From an uncultured Clostridia bacterium (GTDB lineage: Bacteria; Bacillota; Clostridia; Oscillospirales; Acutalibacteraceae), in the NCBI GenBank assembly GCA_947565265.1, contig CANOFK010000094.1, forward strand, positions 1-5,624: 5,624 nucleotides of DNA. Direction: 5' to 3'. Shown one piece after another: positions 1 through 5,210 of this stretch (position 1 is its first letter; the number at the start of each line of letters is the position of its first letter). The position numbers and the translations under genes are program-made. The notes under the pieces are model-generated. The model had not been told where the DNA came from. It saw nothing but the letters and a program-made list of their open reading frames with translations, and did not search any database.

Positions 1-1
1 A

Positions 2-682
2 TTTATCTTCATCATGATCATTTTCCTGATCGTCAAGCCCTTGCAGGTCTATGTCAACTGCATCCAAGAGGAAAAGCTAATGGAGATCACCGGGGCCTAT
101 GAGTTTAAGTACCTGGCTTTGACCTACAATAATATTTACGAGCTCAACGCCGCCAACGAGCAGGTCTTGCGCCATCAGGCCGAGCATGACCCCCTCACCG
201 GCATTATGAACCGGGGTGCCTTTGACCAGGTCAAAGAAGTGCTGCGGGTAAAGGCGCAACCCATTGCCATACTCATTATCGACGTGGACAAGTTTAAGCT
301 GATCAATGACGGCTATGGCCACGAAACCGGAGACAGGGTGCTGAAAAGGGTGGCAAAGCTGTTGGAGGAAAATTTCCGCACCACCGACTTTGCCGCCCGC
401 ATTGGCGGAGATGAATTTTCCGTGATCCTTACCGAGATCAACCCCAGCCAGCAGGCTATGGTGGAGAGAAAGATGAACGCGATCAACCAAACCCTGCTCA
501 ACCCCACCGATAACCTGCCGCAGGTTTCCCTGAGTACAGGCGGGGCTTTTTCCGCCACCGGCTATACGGACGAACTTTACCAGCAGGCTGACGCCGCCCT
601 CTACCAGGTAAAAGAGCACGGGCGGTGCAGTTGCCGTTTCTATGAGGAAGGGATGCCTTTCCCCGGTAAAGACAGGGAATAA
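2..682 (+). CDS. Membrane-anchored diguanylate cyclase, GGDEF domain (5'-truncated by window edge)
   Basis: This protein makes the second messenger c-di-GMP from two GTP. The reading frame is open to the left edge, so the start is outside the window; the ATG at 14 is internal to a hydrophobic run and is unlikely to be the true start. Counting from that ATG, residues 1-18 are the end of a transmembrane helix and residues 25-57 a helical linker. The GGDEF domain covers about 59-210. Visible motifs are DPLTGIMNR (59-67), DVDKFK followed by ND (90-99), YGHETGD (101-107), GGDEF (131-135, canonical active site) and ADAALYQVKEHGR (192-204). RTTD (122-125), exactly five residues before GGDEF, is an intact inhibitory I-site, so product feedback is expected. 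All active-site motifs are present, so activity is likely. The sensory part is missing from the window, so the input signal is unknown. It ends with TAA and converges on ribU. Confidence 0.93.
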   Translation, partial: FIFIMIIFLIVKPLQVYVNCIQEEKLMEITGAYEFKYLALTYNNIYELNAANEQVLRHQAEHDPLTGIMNRGAFDQVKEVLRVKAQPIAILIIDVDKFKLINDGYGHETGDRVLKRVAKLLEENFRTTDFAARIGGDEFSVILTEINPSQQAMVERKMNAINQTLLNPTDNLPQVSLSTGGAFSATGYTDELYQQADAALYQVKEHGRCSCRFYEEGMPFPGKDRE

Positions 683-709
683 GGAAGGTGGATGACCTTT
701 GCCCCTGGC

Positions 710-726
710 GGTTTGGCGGCCAAACC
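710..726. other. Short perfect hairpin without U-tract
   Basis: GGTTTGG and CCAAACC form a 7-bp stem around a CGG loop. No run of T follows on either strand, so it is not a standard intrinsic terminator. It sits between the convergent diguanylate cyclase and ribU ends and could stabilise the 3' end of either transcript. Confidence 0.4.
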
Positions 727-736
727 TGACCGGCAC

Positions 737-772
737 AAAACAGCCGGGCCCCCCTTCCGAGGAACCCGGCTG
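737..772 (-). terminator. Intrinsic terminator of ribU
   Basis: CAGCCGGG (741-748) and CCCGGCTG (765-772) form a perfect 8-bp GC-rich stem. Read on the minus strand, the hairpin is followed by TGTTTTG, giving a short U-tract (the AAAA at 737-740 on the plus strand). It begins 13 bases after the ribU stop codon. On the plus strand no T run follows, so for the diguanylate cyclase it would act only as a structural barrier. Confidence 0.75.
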
Positions 773-785
773 CCTACTGTTCCTA

Positions 786-1406
786 TTACCTTGTGCCCTT
801 GATGATAGGCGAGATACGTTTATAGATTAGGAATGTAATGGCCACGCTTAGCAGCCCCTTGCAAAAGGTAAAGGGCATATTAAACCATACCAATGCATCC
901 ATTAGGCTACGCACATGGGGGTTGATAGCCCGGTACATATCCAGGATGGCCTCCATAGGCATTAGCATGGCGTAAAAGGGATAGGTAATAAAATAGTTCA
1001 CCGGCAAGCTGCACAATGCCATGCACAGCGCCCCTGCCAAAGAGCCTGCCAGGGCCCCTATCCGCCCCTTCTTCACCCGGTAGACCAGCCCCGCCGGCAG
1101 CACAAAGGCCGCACCCAGCAAAAAGTTGCTCAGTTCCCCTACACCGCCGGTAGTGGTGGCCAGTAAGTGCACCAGGTTTTTGATCAGACACACGCCCACA
1201 CCACTGAGGGGCCCCATGCTGAAAGCGGCAATCAGCGCCGGCAGTTCCGAGGCATCCAGTTGGATGAAACTGGGCATCAGCGGCACCCGCACGGCTATAA
1301 ACATCAGCGCTGCCGATACCGCCCCCAGAATCGCTGTTACCACCAATTTGCGCACATTGGCCTGCCGGGCTCCCCGGCCCCTACTGTTTTCGTTCGCGAT
1401 TTGCAT
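786..1406 (-). CDS. ribU: Riboflavin ECF transporter substrate-binding subunit RibU
   Basis: This is the S component that captures riboflavin (or related flavins) at the outer face and delivers it across the membrane with a shared ECF energising module (EcfA, EcfA', EcfT). No such module is encoded here, which fits a group II transporter. The protein is 206 residues, a normal RibU length, with about six hydrophobic segments starting near residue 20. Family-like motifs are LDASELPALIAAF (50-62), a GP followed by a helix carrying IKN (75-77), GGVGELSNFLLG (87-98) and a C-terminal FNMPFTFCKG (175-184) like the PFNxxKG motif of RibU. The ATG at 1406 is chosen because an AAAGGGTG ribosome binding site lies 7 bases upstream. 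The frame stays open upstream only because it runs into the non-coding riboswitch leader. An FMN riboswitch upstream fixes the substrate class strongly. Confidence 0.93.
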   Translation of the reverse strand: MQIANENSRGRGARQANVRKLVVTAILGAVSAALMFIAVRVPLMPSFIQLDASELPALIAAFSMGPLSGVGVCLIKNLVHLLATTTGGVGELSNFLLGAAFVLPAGLVYRVKKGRIGALAGSLAGALCMALCSLPVNYFITYPFYAMLMPMEAILDMYRAINPHVRSLMDALVWFNMPFTFCKGLLSVAITFLIYKRISPIIKGTR

Positions 1407-1413
1407 TTTTACG

Positions 1414-1421
1414 CACCCTTT
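1414..1421 (-). promoter_or_regulatory. Ribosome binding site of ribU
   Basis: On the minus strand AAAGGGTG stands 7 bases before the ATG at 1406. It decides the start, because the frame continues about 216 bases upstream through riboswitch and terminator sequence that cannot be coding. Confidence 0.7.
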
Positions 1422-1470
1422 CTGCGATATTCTCTGCAAGAGGCCTGGAGTTGCCGACCAGCCCGCAAAC

Positions 1471-1499
1471 AAAAATCCCCCAAACAAATGCTTGGGGGA
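1471..1499 (-). terminator. Attenuator terminator in the ribU leader
   Basis: On the minus strand TCCCCCAA (1492-1499) and TTGGGGGA (1476-1483) form a perfect 8-bp stem with an 8-base loop, followed at once by TTTTT and then GTTT. This is a textbook intrinsic terminator placed between the FMN aptamer and the ribU start codon. It should form when FMN is bound and stop transcription before ribU. On the plus strand no T run follows, so it is specific to the ribU transcript. Confidence 0.9.
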
Positions 1500-1551
1500 A
1501 ACTGTGCGGTTCAAGATACGGCGCAAAGACAGAGGGGCCGCAGCCCCATGC
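1490..1551 (-). promoter_or_regulatory. Candidate antiterminator and competing hairpin of the FMN switch
   Basis: On the minus strand GCATGGGG (1544-1551) can pair with CCCCAAGC (1490-1497) in seven of eight positions. The second segment contains most of the 5' arm of the attenuator terminator stem, so the pairing would prevent terminator formation. The same GGGG is also part of a hairpin GGGGC-TGCG-GCCCC (1534-1547), which would compete with the antiterminator. The pairings are visible in the sequence. How FMN binding selects among them is inference. Confidence 0.4.
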
Positions 1552-1560
1552 CATTGGCGC

Positions 1561-1757
1561 GATCTTCTACCATCCGGACTACAGGGCCAGCCGCGCCATA
1601 TGGCGCGGCGCCAGCCCTTCACCGTCGGTACCGGAATCTCACCGGTTCGGCGGGGTACACCGTACCCCGTTCGCAGACTTACCGGCCGCCGGGACGCTAT
1701 ACGCCCCGCCTACGGCCCATCACTGCCGGTCAGGAATTTCACCTTGCCCCGAAGACC
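1561..1757 (-). ncRNA. FMN riboswitch aptamer (RFN element)
   Basis: The FMN-sensing aptamer of the ribU leader. On the minus strand P1 is GGTCTTC (1751-1757) with GAAGATC (1561-1567), pairing over 7 bp including one G-U. The conserved segments appear in the right order: GGGGCAAGGTGAAATTCC then TGACCGGCAGTGATG, a TCTGCGAAC segment, CCGGTGAGATTCCGG, then ACCGACGGTGA and AGTCCGGATGG before the closing AGAAGA. A 38-base insert (1581-1618) lies between GACGGTGA and AGTCCGGATG. It holds a strong hairpin including the 18-bp palindrome at 1591-1608, and matches the facultative variable stem known in RFN elements. Together with the downstream terminator this indicates off-switching of ribU by FMN at the level of transcription. 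Confidence 0.96.
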
Positions 1758-1772
1758 TTTTGCTGTTACTAT
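1744..1772 (+). promoter_or_regulatory. Candidate weak promoter for nnr
   Basis: TTGCCC (1744-1749) and TACTAT (1767-1772) are separated by exactly 17 bases. Each matches the sigma-70/sigma-A consensus at four of six positions. It points toward nnr, and its -10 overlaps that of the ribU promoter on the other strand. It is the best plus-strand candidate I can see before nnr, but it is weak and the true nnr promoter could lie elsewhere. Confidence 0.3.
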
Positions 1773-1799
1773 TATAGGGGCTCTGCCCACTATTGTCAA
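1771..1799 (-). promoter_or_regulatory. Consensus sigma-A promoter of ribU
   Basis: On the minus strand TTGACA (1794-1799) and TATAAT (1771-1776) are both perfect consensus hexamers with the ideal 17-base spacer. The predicted transcript starts near 1764, a few bases before the aptamer, giving a leader of about 360 bases. A perfect promoter fits a gene controlled mainly by attenuation rather than by initiation. Confidence 0.92.
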
Positions 1800-1829
1800 G
1801 GGGGATGCCCCCATCTTCCCATCTGAGAG

Positions 1830-1835
1830 AAAGGA
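1830..1835 (+). promoter_or_regulatory. Ribosome binding site of nnr
   Basis: AAAGGA lies 10 bases before the ATG at 1846. It decides the start, since the frame is open far upstream across the strand opposite the ribU riboswitch and coding region. Confidence 0.7.
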
Positions 1836-1845
1836 ACACCATAAC

Positions 1846-3366
1846 ATGAAATTATTTACCCGCACAGAGATGCAAAGACTGGAGGCCGCCGCAGAGAGTT
1901 CCGGGGTCAGTCTAGCCGCGATGATGGACAACGCCGGCACTGCCCTGGCCCAAGAGGCACAGGCACGCTGGGGCCCTCTTACAGAGCGCTCGGTGGTGCT
2001 GCTGTGCGGTAAAGGCAATAACGGCGGGGACGGTTTTATCTGTGCGGCACGGCTGGCCCAGTGGGGCGCCTCCTGCACAGTACTGCTCCTGCATGGTAGG
2101 CCCCAGTCCAGCCTAGCCCAGGGCGCTTTTTCCCATATGCCTGCCTCTGTCCAGGTAATTGACGCTACCCAAGCGCCAGCCCACGCAGAGGACGCCCTTT
2201 CCTCTGCCGAAGTAGCCGTGGATTGCGTGTTTGGTTTCGGGTTCCAGGGCCAACTGGACGAAACCTCGGCCCATTACCTGGAACTGGCCAATGCCCTACC
2301 CTGCCGCCGCATTGCCGCCGACCTGCCCAGCGGCGTAGAATGTGATACTGCCCGGGTAAGCCCTGGGGCTTTCCGTGCCCATGTCACCGTGGCCTTTACC
2401 GCTGAAAAGCCTGCCCACCGCAGCTACCCGGCTATGGAACTGTGTGGCCAGACTGTGGTGCGGCCTGTGGGCATACCGCAGGCGCTTACCCGCTCGGCAC
2501 GTACGCTGGTTTCTCTCAACAGCCCGGAGATTGCCCGCCCCTTGCTATTGTCCCCCGGCGCACTGGCCAATAAAGGGGACTTGGGCCACCTGCTGCTGGT
2601 GTGCGGCAGCTATGGCATGGCCGGCGCCTGCATCATGGCAGCCAAGGCAGCCTTGCGTTGCGGGATAGGGCTTTTGCATATTGCTGCCGATTCCCGCATC
2701 TATCCTATCCTGGCCGCTGCCGTACCAGAGGCTGTCTACACGGTTTTAGACCTGGCGGCCCCCGCTGCTGCCCAGGATAAGCTGGCAGCCACTTTGGAAA
2801 GCTGCACTGCCTGTGTAATAGGCTGCGGCCTGGGCGAGCTTGCCAGCCATCTGTGCCCGGTGGTGTTCTCCCATCCGCGCGTTCCACTGCTCATTGATGC
2901 CGACGGGTTGAACTTCTGCGCCCGGCAGGGTTTTGTACCAGATACCGCCGGCCTCCCGCTGGTTATCACACCCCACCCCGGTGAGGCTGCCCGGCTCACC
3001 GGCCGTACCCCCGGTGAAATCCAGCAGGACCGTATCGGCACGGCCCGTCGGCTGGCAGAACAGTTCGGCGGGGTGGCACTGTTAAAGGGCGCTGCCACTG
3101 TGATTGCCGCGCCCAACGGCCGGCTGGCAATTAACCCCACCGGCAACCCGGGCATGGCCAAAGGCGGTAGCGGCGACGTGCTGGCGGGTATCATCGGCAC
3201 CTTCCTCGCCCAGGGTGCCGGGGGATTCCCGGCTGCGACGGCAGGCGCCTATATCCACGGGCTGGCCGGGGACCTCTGCCGGGAAAAGCTCTCCGCCCGT
3301 GCCATGCTGCCAACAGACCTGATCCAGTACCTGCCGGAAATTATTAAGAATTTTGAAAGCCGTTGA
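1846..3366 (+). CDS. nnr: Bifunctional NAD(P)HX epimerase / NAD(P)HX dehydratase
   Basis: This cytoplasmic metabolite-repair enzyme handles hydrated, inactive NADH and NADPH. The N-terminal domain interconverts the R and S epimers, and the C-terminal domain dehydrates S-NAD(P)HX using ADP (or ATP). The protein is 506 residues, the usual length of the fused form. The YjeF-N epimerase domain covers about 1-215, with GKGNNGGDGF (55-64), DCVFGFGF (126-133), ADLPSG (158-163) and EKP (187-189). The ribokinase-like dehydratase domain covers about 235-500, with NKGDLGHLLLVCGS (242-255), GCGLG (326-330), DADGLN (351-356), TPHPGE (375-380), LKG (413-415) and NPTGNPGMAKGGSGDVLAG (430-448), the nucleotide-binding and catalytic signature. 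The start at 1846 is supported by AAAGGA upstream and by the family N-terminus. Small departures from the usual epimerase consensus are F131 where T is common and P207 near the domain end. It diverges from ribU. No terminator separates it from the next gene, so readthrough is possible. Confidence 0.96.
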   Translation: MKLFTRTEMQRLEAAAESSGVSLAAMMDNAGTALAQEAQARWGPLTERSVVLLCGKGNNGGDGFICAARLAQWGASCTVLLLHGRPQSSLAQGAFSHMPASVQVIDATQAPAHAEDALSSAEVAVDCVFGFGFQGQLDETSAHYLELANALPCRRIAADLPSGVECDTARVSPGAFRAHVTVAFTAEKPAHRSYPAMELCGQTVVRPVGIPQALTRSARTLVSLNSPEIARPLLLSPGALANKGDLGHLLLVCGSYGMAGACIMAAKAALRCGIGLLHIAADSRIYPILAAAVPEAVYTVLDLAAPAAAQDKLAATLESCTACVIGCGLGELASHLCPVVFSHPRVPLLIDADGLNFCARQGFVPDTAGLPLVITPHPGEAARLTGRTPGEIQQDRIGTARRLAEQFGGVALLKGAATVIAAPNGRLAINPTGNPGMAKGGSGDVLAGIIGTFLAQGAGGFPAATAGAYIHGLAGDLCREKLSARAMLPTDLIQYLPEIIKNFESR

Positions 3367-3370
3367 CCGC

Positions 3371-3399
3371 TTTACATTGGCCCAGATATCTGGTAAAAT
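3371..3399 (+). promoter_or_regulatory. Extended -10 promoter of the CmpB-family gene, with palindrome in spacer
   Basis: TTTACA (3371-3376) and TAAAAT (3394-3399) are 17 bases apart, and TG at 3391-3392 gives an extended -10. The 12-base perfect palindrome CCAGATATCTGG (3382-3393) fills the 3' part of the spacer and abuts the -10, so it could be an operator. The promoter starts five bases after the nnr stop, and the predicted transcript begins near 3406. Confidence 0.75.
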
Positions 3400-3442
3400 A
3401 TCCCTTGCTTATATTTTGGTACTACTTTAAGGGAGGTTTATA

Positions 3443-5008
3443 ATGCTTTATACTTACCTGTGGTGTTTTTTCATATACGCCACGCTGGGCTGGTGCGGTG
3501 AGGTGCTTTTTGCGGCAGCGGTTGAAAAGCGCTTTGTAAACCGGGGCTTTCTCAATGGGCCTGTCTGCCCCATTTATGGGCTGGGGGTAGCAGCCATTGC
3601 CTTTTTCATGCGCCCCTTTGGTGGCAACCTGGCCGCGCTAATCGTCGGCTCTATGGTTTTGGGCTCAGCCCTTGAATACCTGGCCGGGTGGCTGCTGGAA
3701 AAGATCTTCCACCAAAAATGGTGGGATTACTCCAACGAGCCCCATAATCTGAACGGCTATATCTGCCTGCGGTTTTCGGTGTTATGGGGGCTGGCAGGGG
3801 CTGTGGTGGTGCGTTTTGTAGTGCCTGCCACTGGCCGGCTCACCAACCTTATCCCCCGGCCTTTGGGCTGGATACTGCTAGGGGTGCTGGGCAGCCTGCT
3901 GCTGGCCGACCTGGCTGTTACGGTCGCGGCGATCATCGGCCTCAACCGCAAGCTGAAGATGTTGGAGTACGTTTCCCGCCGTCTGAAAGAGGGCTCTGAC
4001 AAGCTGGGGCAGGATCTGTTTGAGCACGCATCCTCTGCCCATAACCGGGCCGAGGCCTGGCAGCGGGACGCCGCCCAGCTACGGGAGAAGTATGAGCAGA
4101 GCCTACGTGCCAACCTGCTCCACCGCCGCTTGCTGAAAGCTTTCCCCGACTTGAAGTCCCTGCGCCATAATGCGGAACTGGAGGCTCTACAGGAGAGCCT
4201 CCATGTGTTCCGCCGCAAGTCGGAGGACGCCATCCGCCGCCGCAATGACGCCGCTGTGGCCGCCTATGAAGAGCACCTGGCTCCTGGCCAGGAAAAGCCC
4301 TTTGCCTATATGCTGTGCTACGATAAGCTGTTCTGGATTTTTATGGCCGGCAATGTGGTGGGCTGTGTGCTGGAAACTATCTATGCTCTCATCATGCCGC
4401 CCCATCAGTTTGAGTTGCGGGTCAGCCTGGTATTAGGCCCGTTTATCTTGGTCTATGGTTTTGGCGCTGTGCTCCTCACCCTGTTTTTACGTAAAATGTA
4501 TAACCAGCGGGATGTCCTGATTTTCATCACCAGCATGGTACTGGGGGCCGCTTTCGAGTACCTTTGCAGCTTATTGCAGCAAACGGCCTTTGGTTCCGTT
4601 TCCTGGGAATACAGCGACTCGGCCTTTAACGTAGGCGGGCGCACCAACCTGATGTACTCGGTGTTTTGGGGCGTCCTGGGGCTGGTATGGGTAAAAGATC
4701 TATACCCGGTGGTTTCCCGTAAACTGGAGCAGATTCCCAAGCGCCTGGGGCGTACATTGACGGTGGTTTTCAGCGTTTTTATGGCGTTAGACATGGCCGT
4801 TTCGGCTGCCGCAGTCTATCGCTGGTACGAGCGGGAAAACAACATCCCCGCCACCAACCCGGTACAAGTTTTCCTGGATGACGCTTTCCCCGACCAGCTT
4901 TTGGCGATCATCTACCCCCATATGCAGTTCGTGGGCCGGCCAGAGCCGCCGGATAAACTTCTTCCCGACCAGTCTGAATCTCTCTTGCGCATGGGCCAGT
5001 TGGGATAA
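3443..5008 (+). CDS. CmpB-family (PF06541) membrane protein with two tandem domains
   Basis: The product is a 521-residue integral membrane protein of the family labelled putative ABC-transporter permease/CmpB. Its biochemical role is not established and no ATPase gene is nearby. Copy 1 covers residues 3-168, with five hydrophobic segments and the motifs LGWCGE (15-20), NRGFLNGPVCPIYGLG (33-48), LEYL (77-80), WWDYS (93-97) and SVLWG (112-116). Residues 169-283 form a charged, mainly helical linker containing LLKAFPDLKSLRHN. Copy 2 covers 294-460, with VGCVLE (306-311), LGPFILVYGFG (331-341), FEYL (371-374), SWEYS (387-391) and SVFWG (406-410). Motif spacing is nearly identical between copies. 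A polar tail (461-521) follows the last helix. The start has a strong GGGAGG ribosome binding site six bases upstream. The gene has its own promoter and a strong terminator, so it can be a single-gene unit. Copy 2 has lost the NRGF and CP residues of copy 1. Confidence 0.88.
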   Translation: MLYTYLWCFFIYATLGWCGEVLFAAAVEKRFVNRGFLNGPVCPIYGLGVAAIAFFMRPFGGNLAALIVGSMVLGSALEYLAGWLLEKIFHQKWWDYSNEPHNLNGYICLRFSVLWGLAGAVVVRFVVPATGRLTNLIPRPLGWILLGVLGSLLLADLAVTVAAIIGLNRKLKMLEYVSRRLKEGSDKLGQDLFEHASSAHNRAEAWQRDAAQLREKYEQSLRANLLHRRLLKAFPDLKSLRHNAELEALQESLHVFRRKSEDAIRRRNDAAVAAYEEHLAPGQEKPFAYMLCYDKLFWIFMAGNVVGCVLETIYALIMPPHQFELRVSLVLGPFILVYGFGAVLLTLFLRKMYNQRDVLIFITSMVLGAAFEYLCSLLQQTAFGSVSWEYSDSAFNVGGRTNLMYSVFWGVLGLVWVKDLYPVVSRKLEQIPKRLGRTLTVVFSVFMALDMAVSAAAVYRWYERENNIPATNPVQVFLDDAFPDQLLAIIYPHMQFVGRPEPPDKLLPDQSESLLRMGQLG

Positions 5009-5013
5009 AATTG

Positions 5014-5052
5014 AAAAGCCGGAGGTTCCTTTGGGAACGCTCCGGCTTTTTT
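5014..5052 (+). terminator. Strong intrinsic terminator, probably bidirectional
   Basis: AGCCGGAG (5017-5024) pairs with CTCCGGCT (5040-5047). An inner GTTCC/GGAAC stem extends it almost to the loop, and TTTTTT (5047-5052) follows. It begins five bases after the CmpB-family stop. On the minus strand the same hairpin is followed by TTTTCAATTTT, so it can also stop transcripts arriving from the debranching-enzyme gene. Confidence 0.92.
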
Positions 5053-5055
5053 GGC

Positions 5056-5110
5056 TGTGGGGCTTTGCCCCACACCCCACCAACTTTTGAAAAAGTTGGA
5101 TCAAAACTTT
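5056..5110. repeat. Hairpin-rich intergenic element, possible dispersed repeat
   Basis: Two hairpins lie in tandem. GTGGGGC-TTT-GCCCCAC (5056-5072) has a perfect 7-bp stem, and CCAACTTT-TGAA-AAAGTTGG (5080-5099) a perfect 8-bp stem. They are followed by ATCAAAACTTT, whose AACTTT (5105-5110) could instead pair with the AAAGTT of the second hairpin. From memory, this arrangement resembles elements found many times between genes in Oscillospiraceae genomes. Only one copy is in the window, so repeat status is inferred. Confidence 0.45.
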
Positions 5111-5210
5111 ATTGCCGCGTACGGGAAGGGATGGGCATTGGTTGTTTTGCGCACGCGGTTTGGGGAACATTTTTTTTGGAGTTTTGTTTTTCTTTTTTTG
5201 ATAAGGCACT
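5111..5210. other. Non-coding spacer with long T-rich runs
   Basis: This stretch between convergent transcription units contains T-rich blocks on the plus strand (about 5170-5200) directly beyond the debranching-enzyme stop codon. I see no gene, promoter or terminator hairpin in it. The minus-strand transcript here would be A-rich, and its likely end is the bidirectional terminator near 5014-5052. Confidence 0.5.

Noticed and set aside
77..736. Long minus-strand frame opposite the diguanylate cyclase
   Set aside because: This is a shadow of a strongly conserved GGDEF frame. The translation shows no family motif and crosses the intergenic hairpins.
692..802. Small plus-strand frame of 36 codons after AAGGAAGGTGG
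   Set aside because: It spans both intergenic hairpins and the end of ribU, the AAGG motif is too close to the ATG, and the translation looks like read-through of structured non-coding DNA.
1591..1608. 18-base perfect palindrome CCGCGCCATATGGCGCGG as a possible operator or recombination site
   Set aside because: It is the apical part of the variable stem inserted in the FMN aptamer, between GACGGTGA and AGTCCGGATG, so RNA structure explains it.
1407..1622. Upstream extension of the ribU reading frame to an ATG at 1622
   Set aside because: The extension runs through the attenuator terminator and part of the FMN aptamer, both clearly functional RNA. The ATG at 1406 has its own ribosome binding site and matches the expected RibU length.
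1126..1845. Upstream extension of the nnr reading frame by about 240 residues
   Set aside because: It lies antisense to ribU and its riboswitch and shows no domain. The YjeF-N domain begins normally at the ATG at 1846, which has a ribosome binding site.
3443..5008. ABC transporter permease function for the CmpB-family protein
   Set aside because: The family name suggests it, but no ATPase or binding protein is adjacent and no permease coupling motif is visible, so I left the function unassigned.
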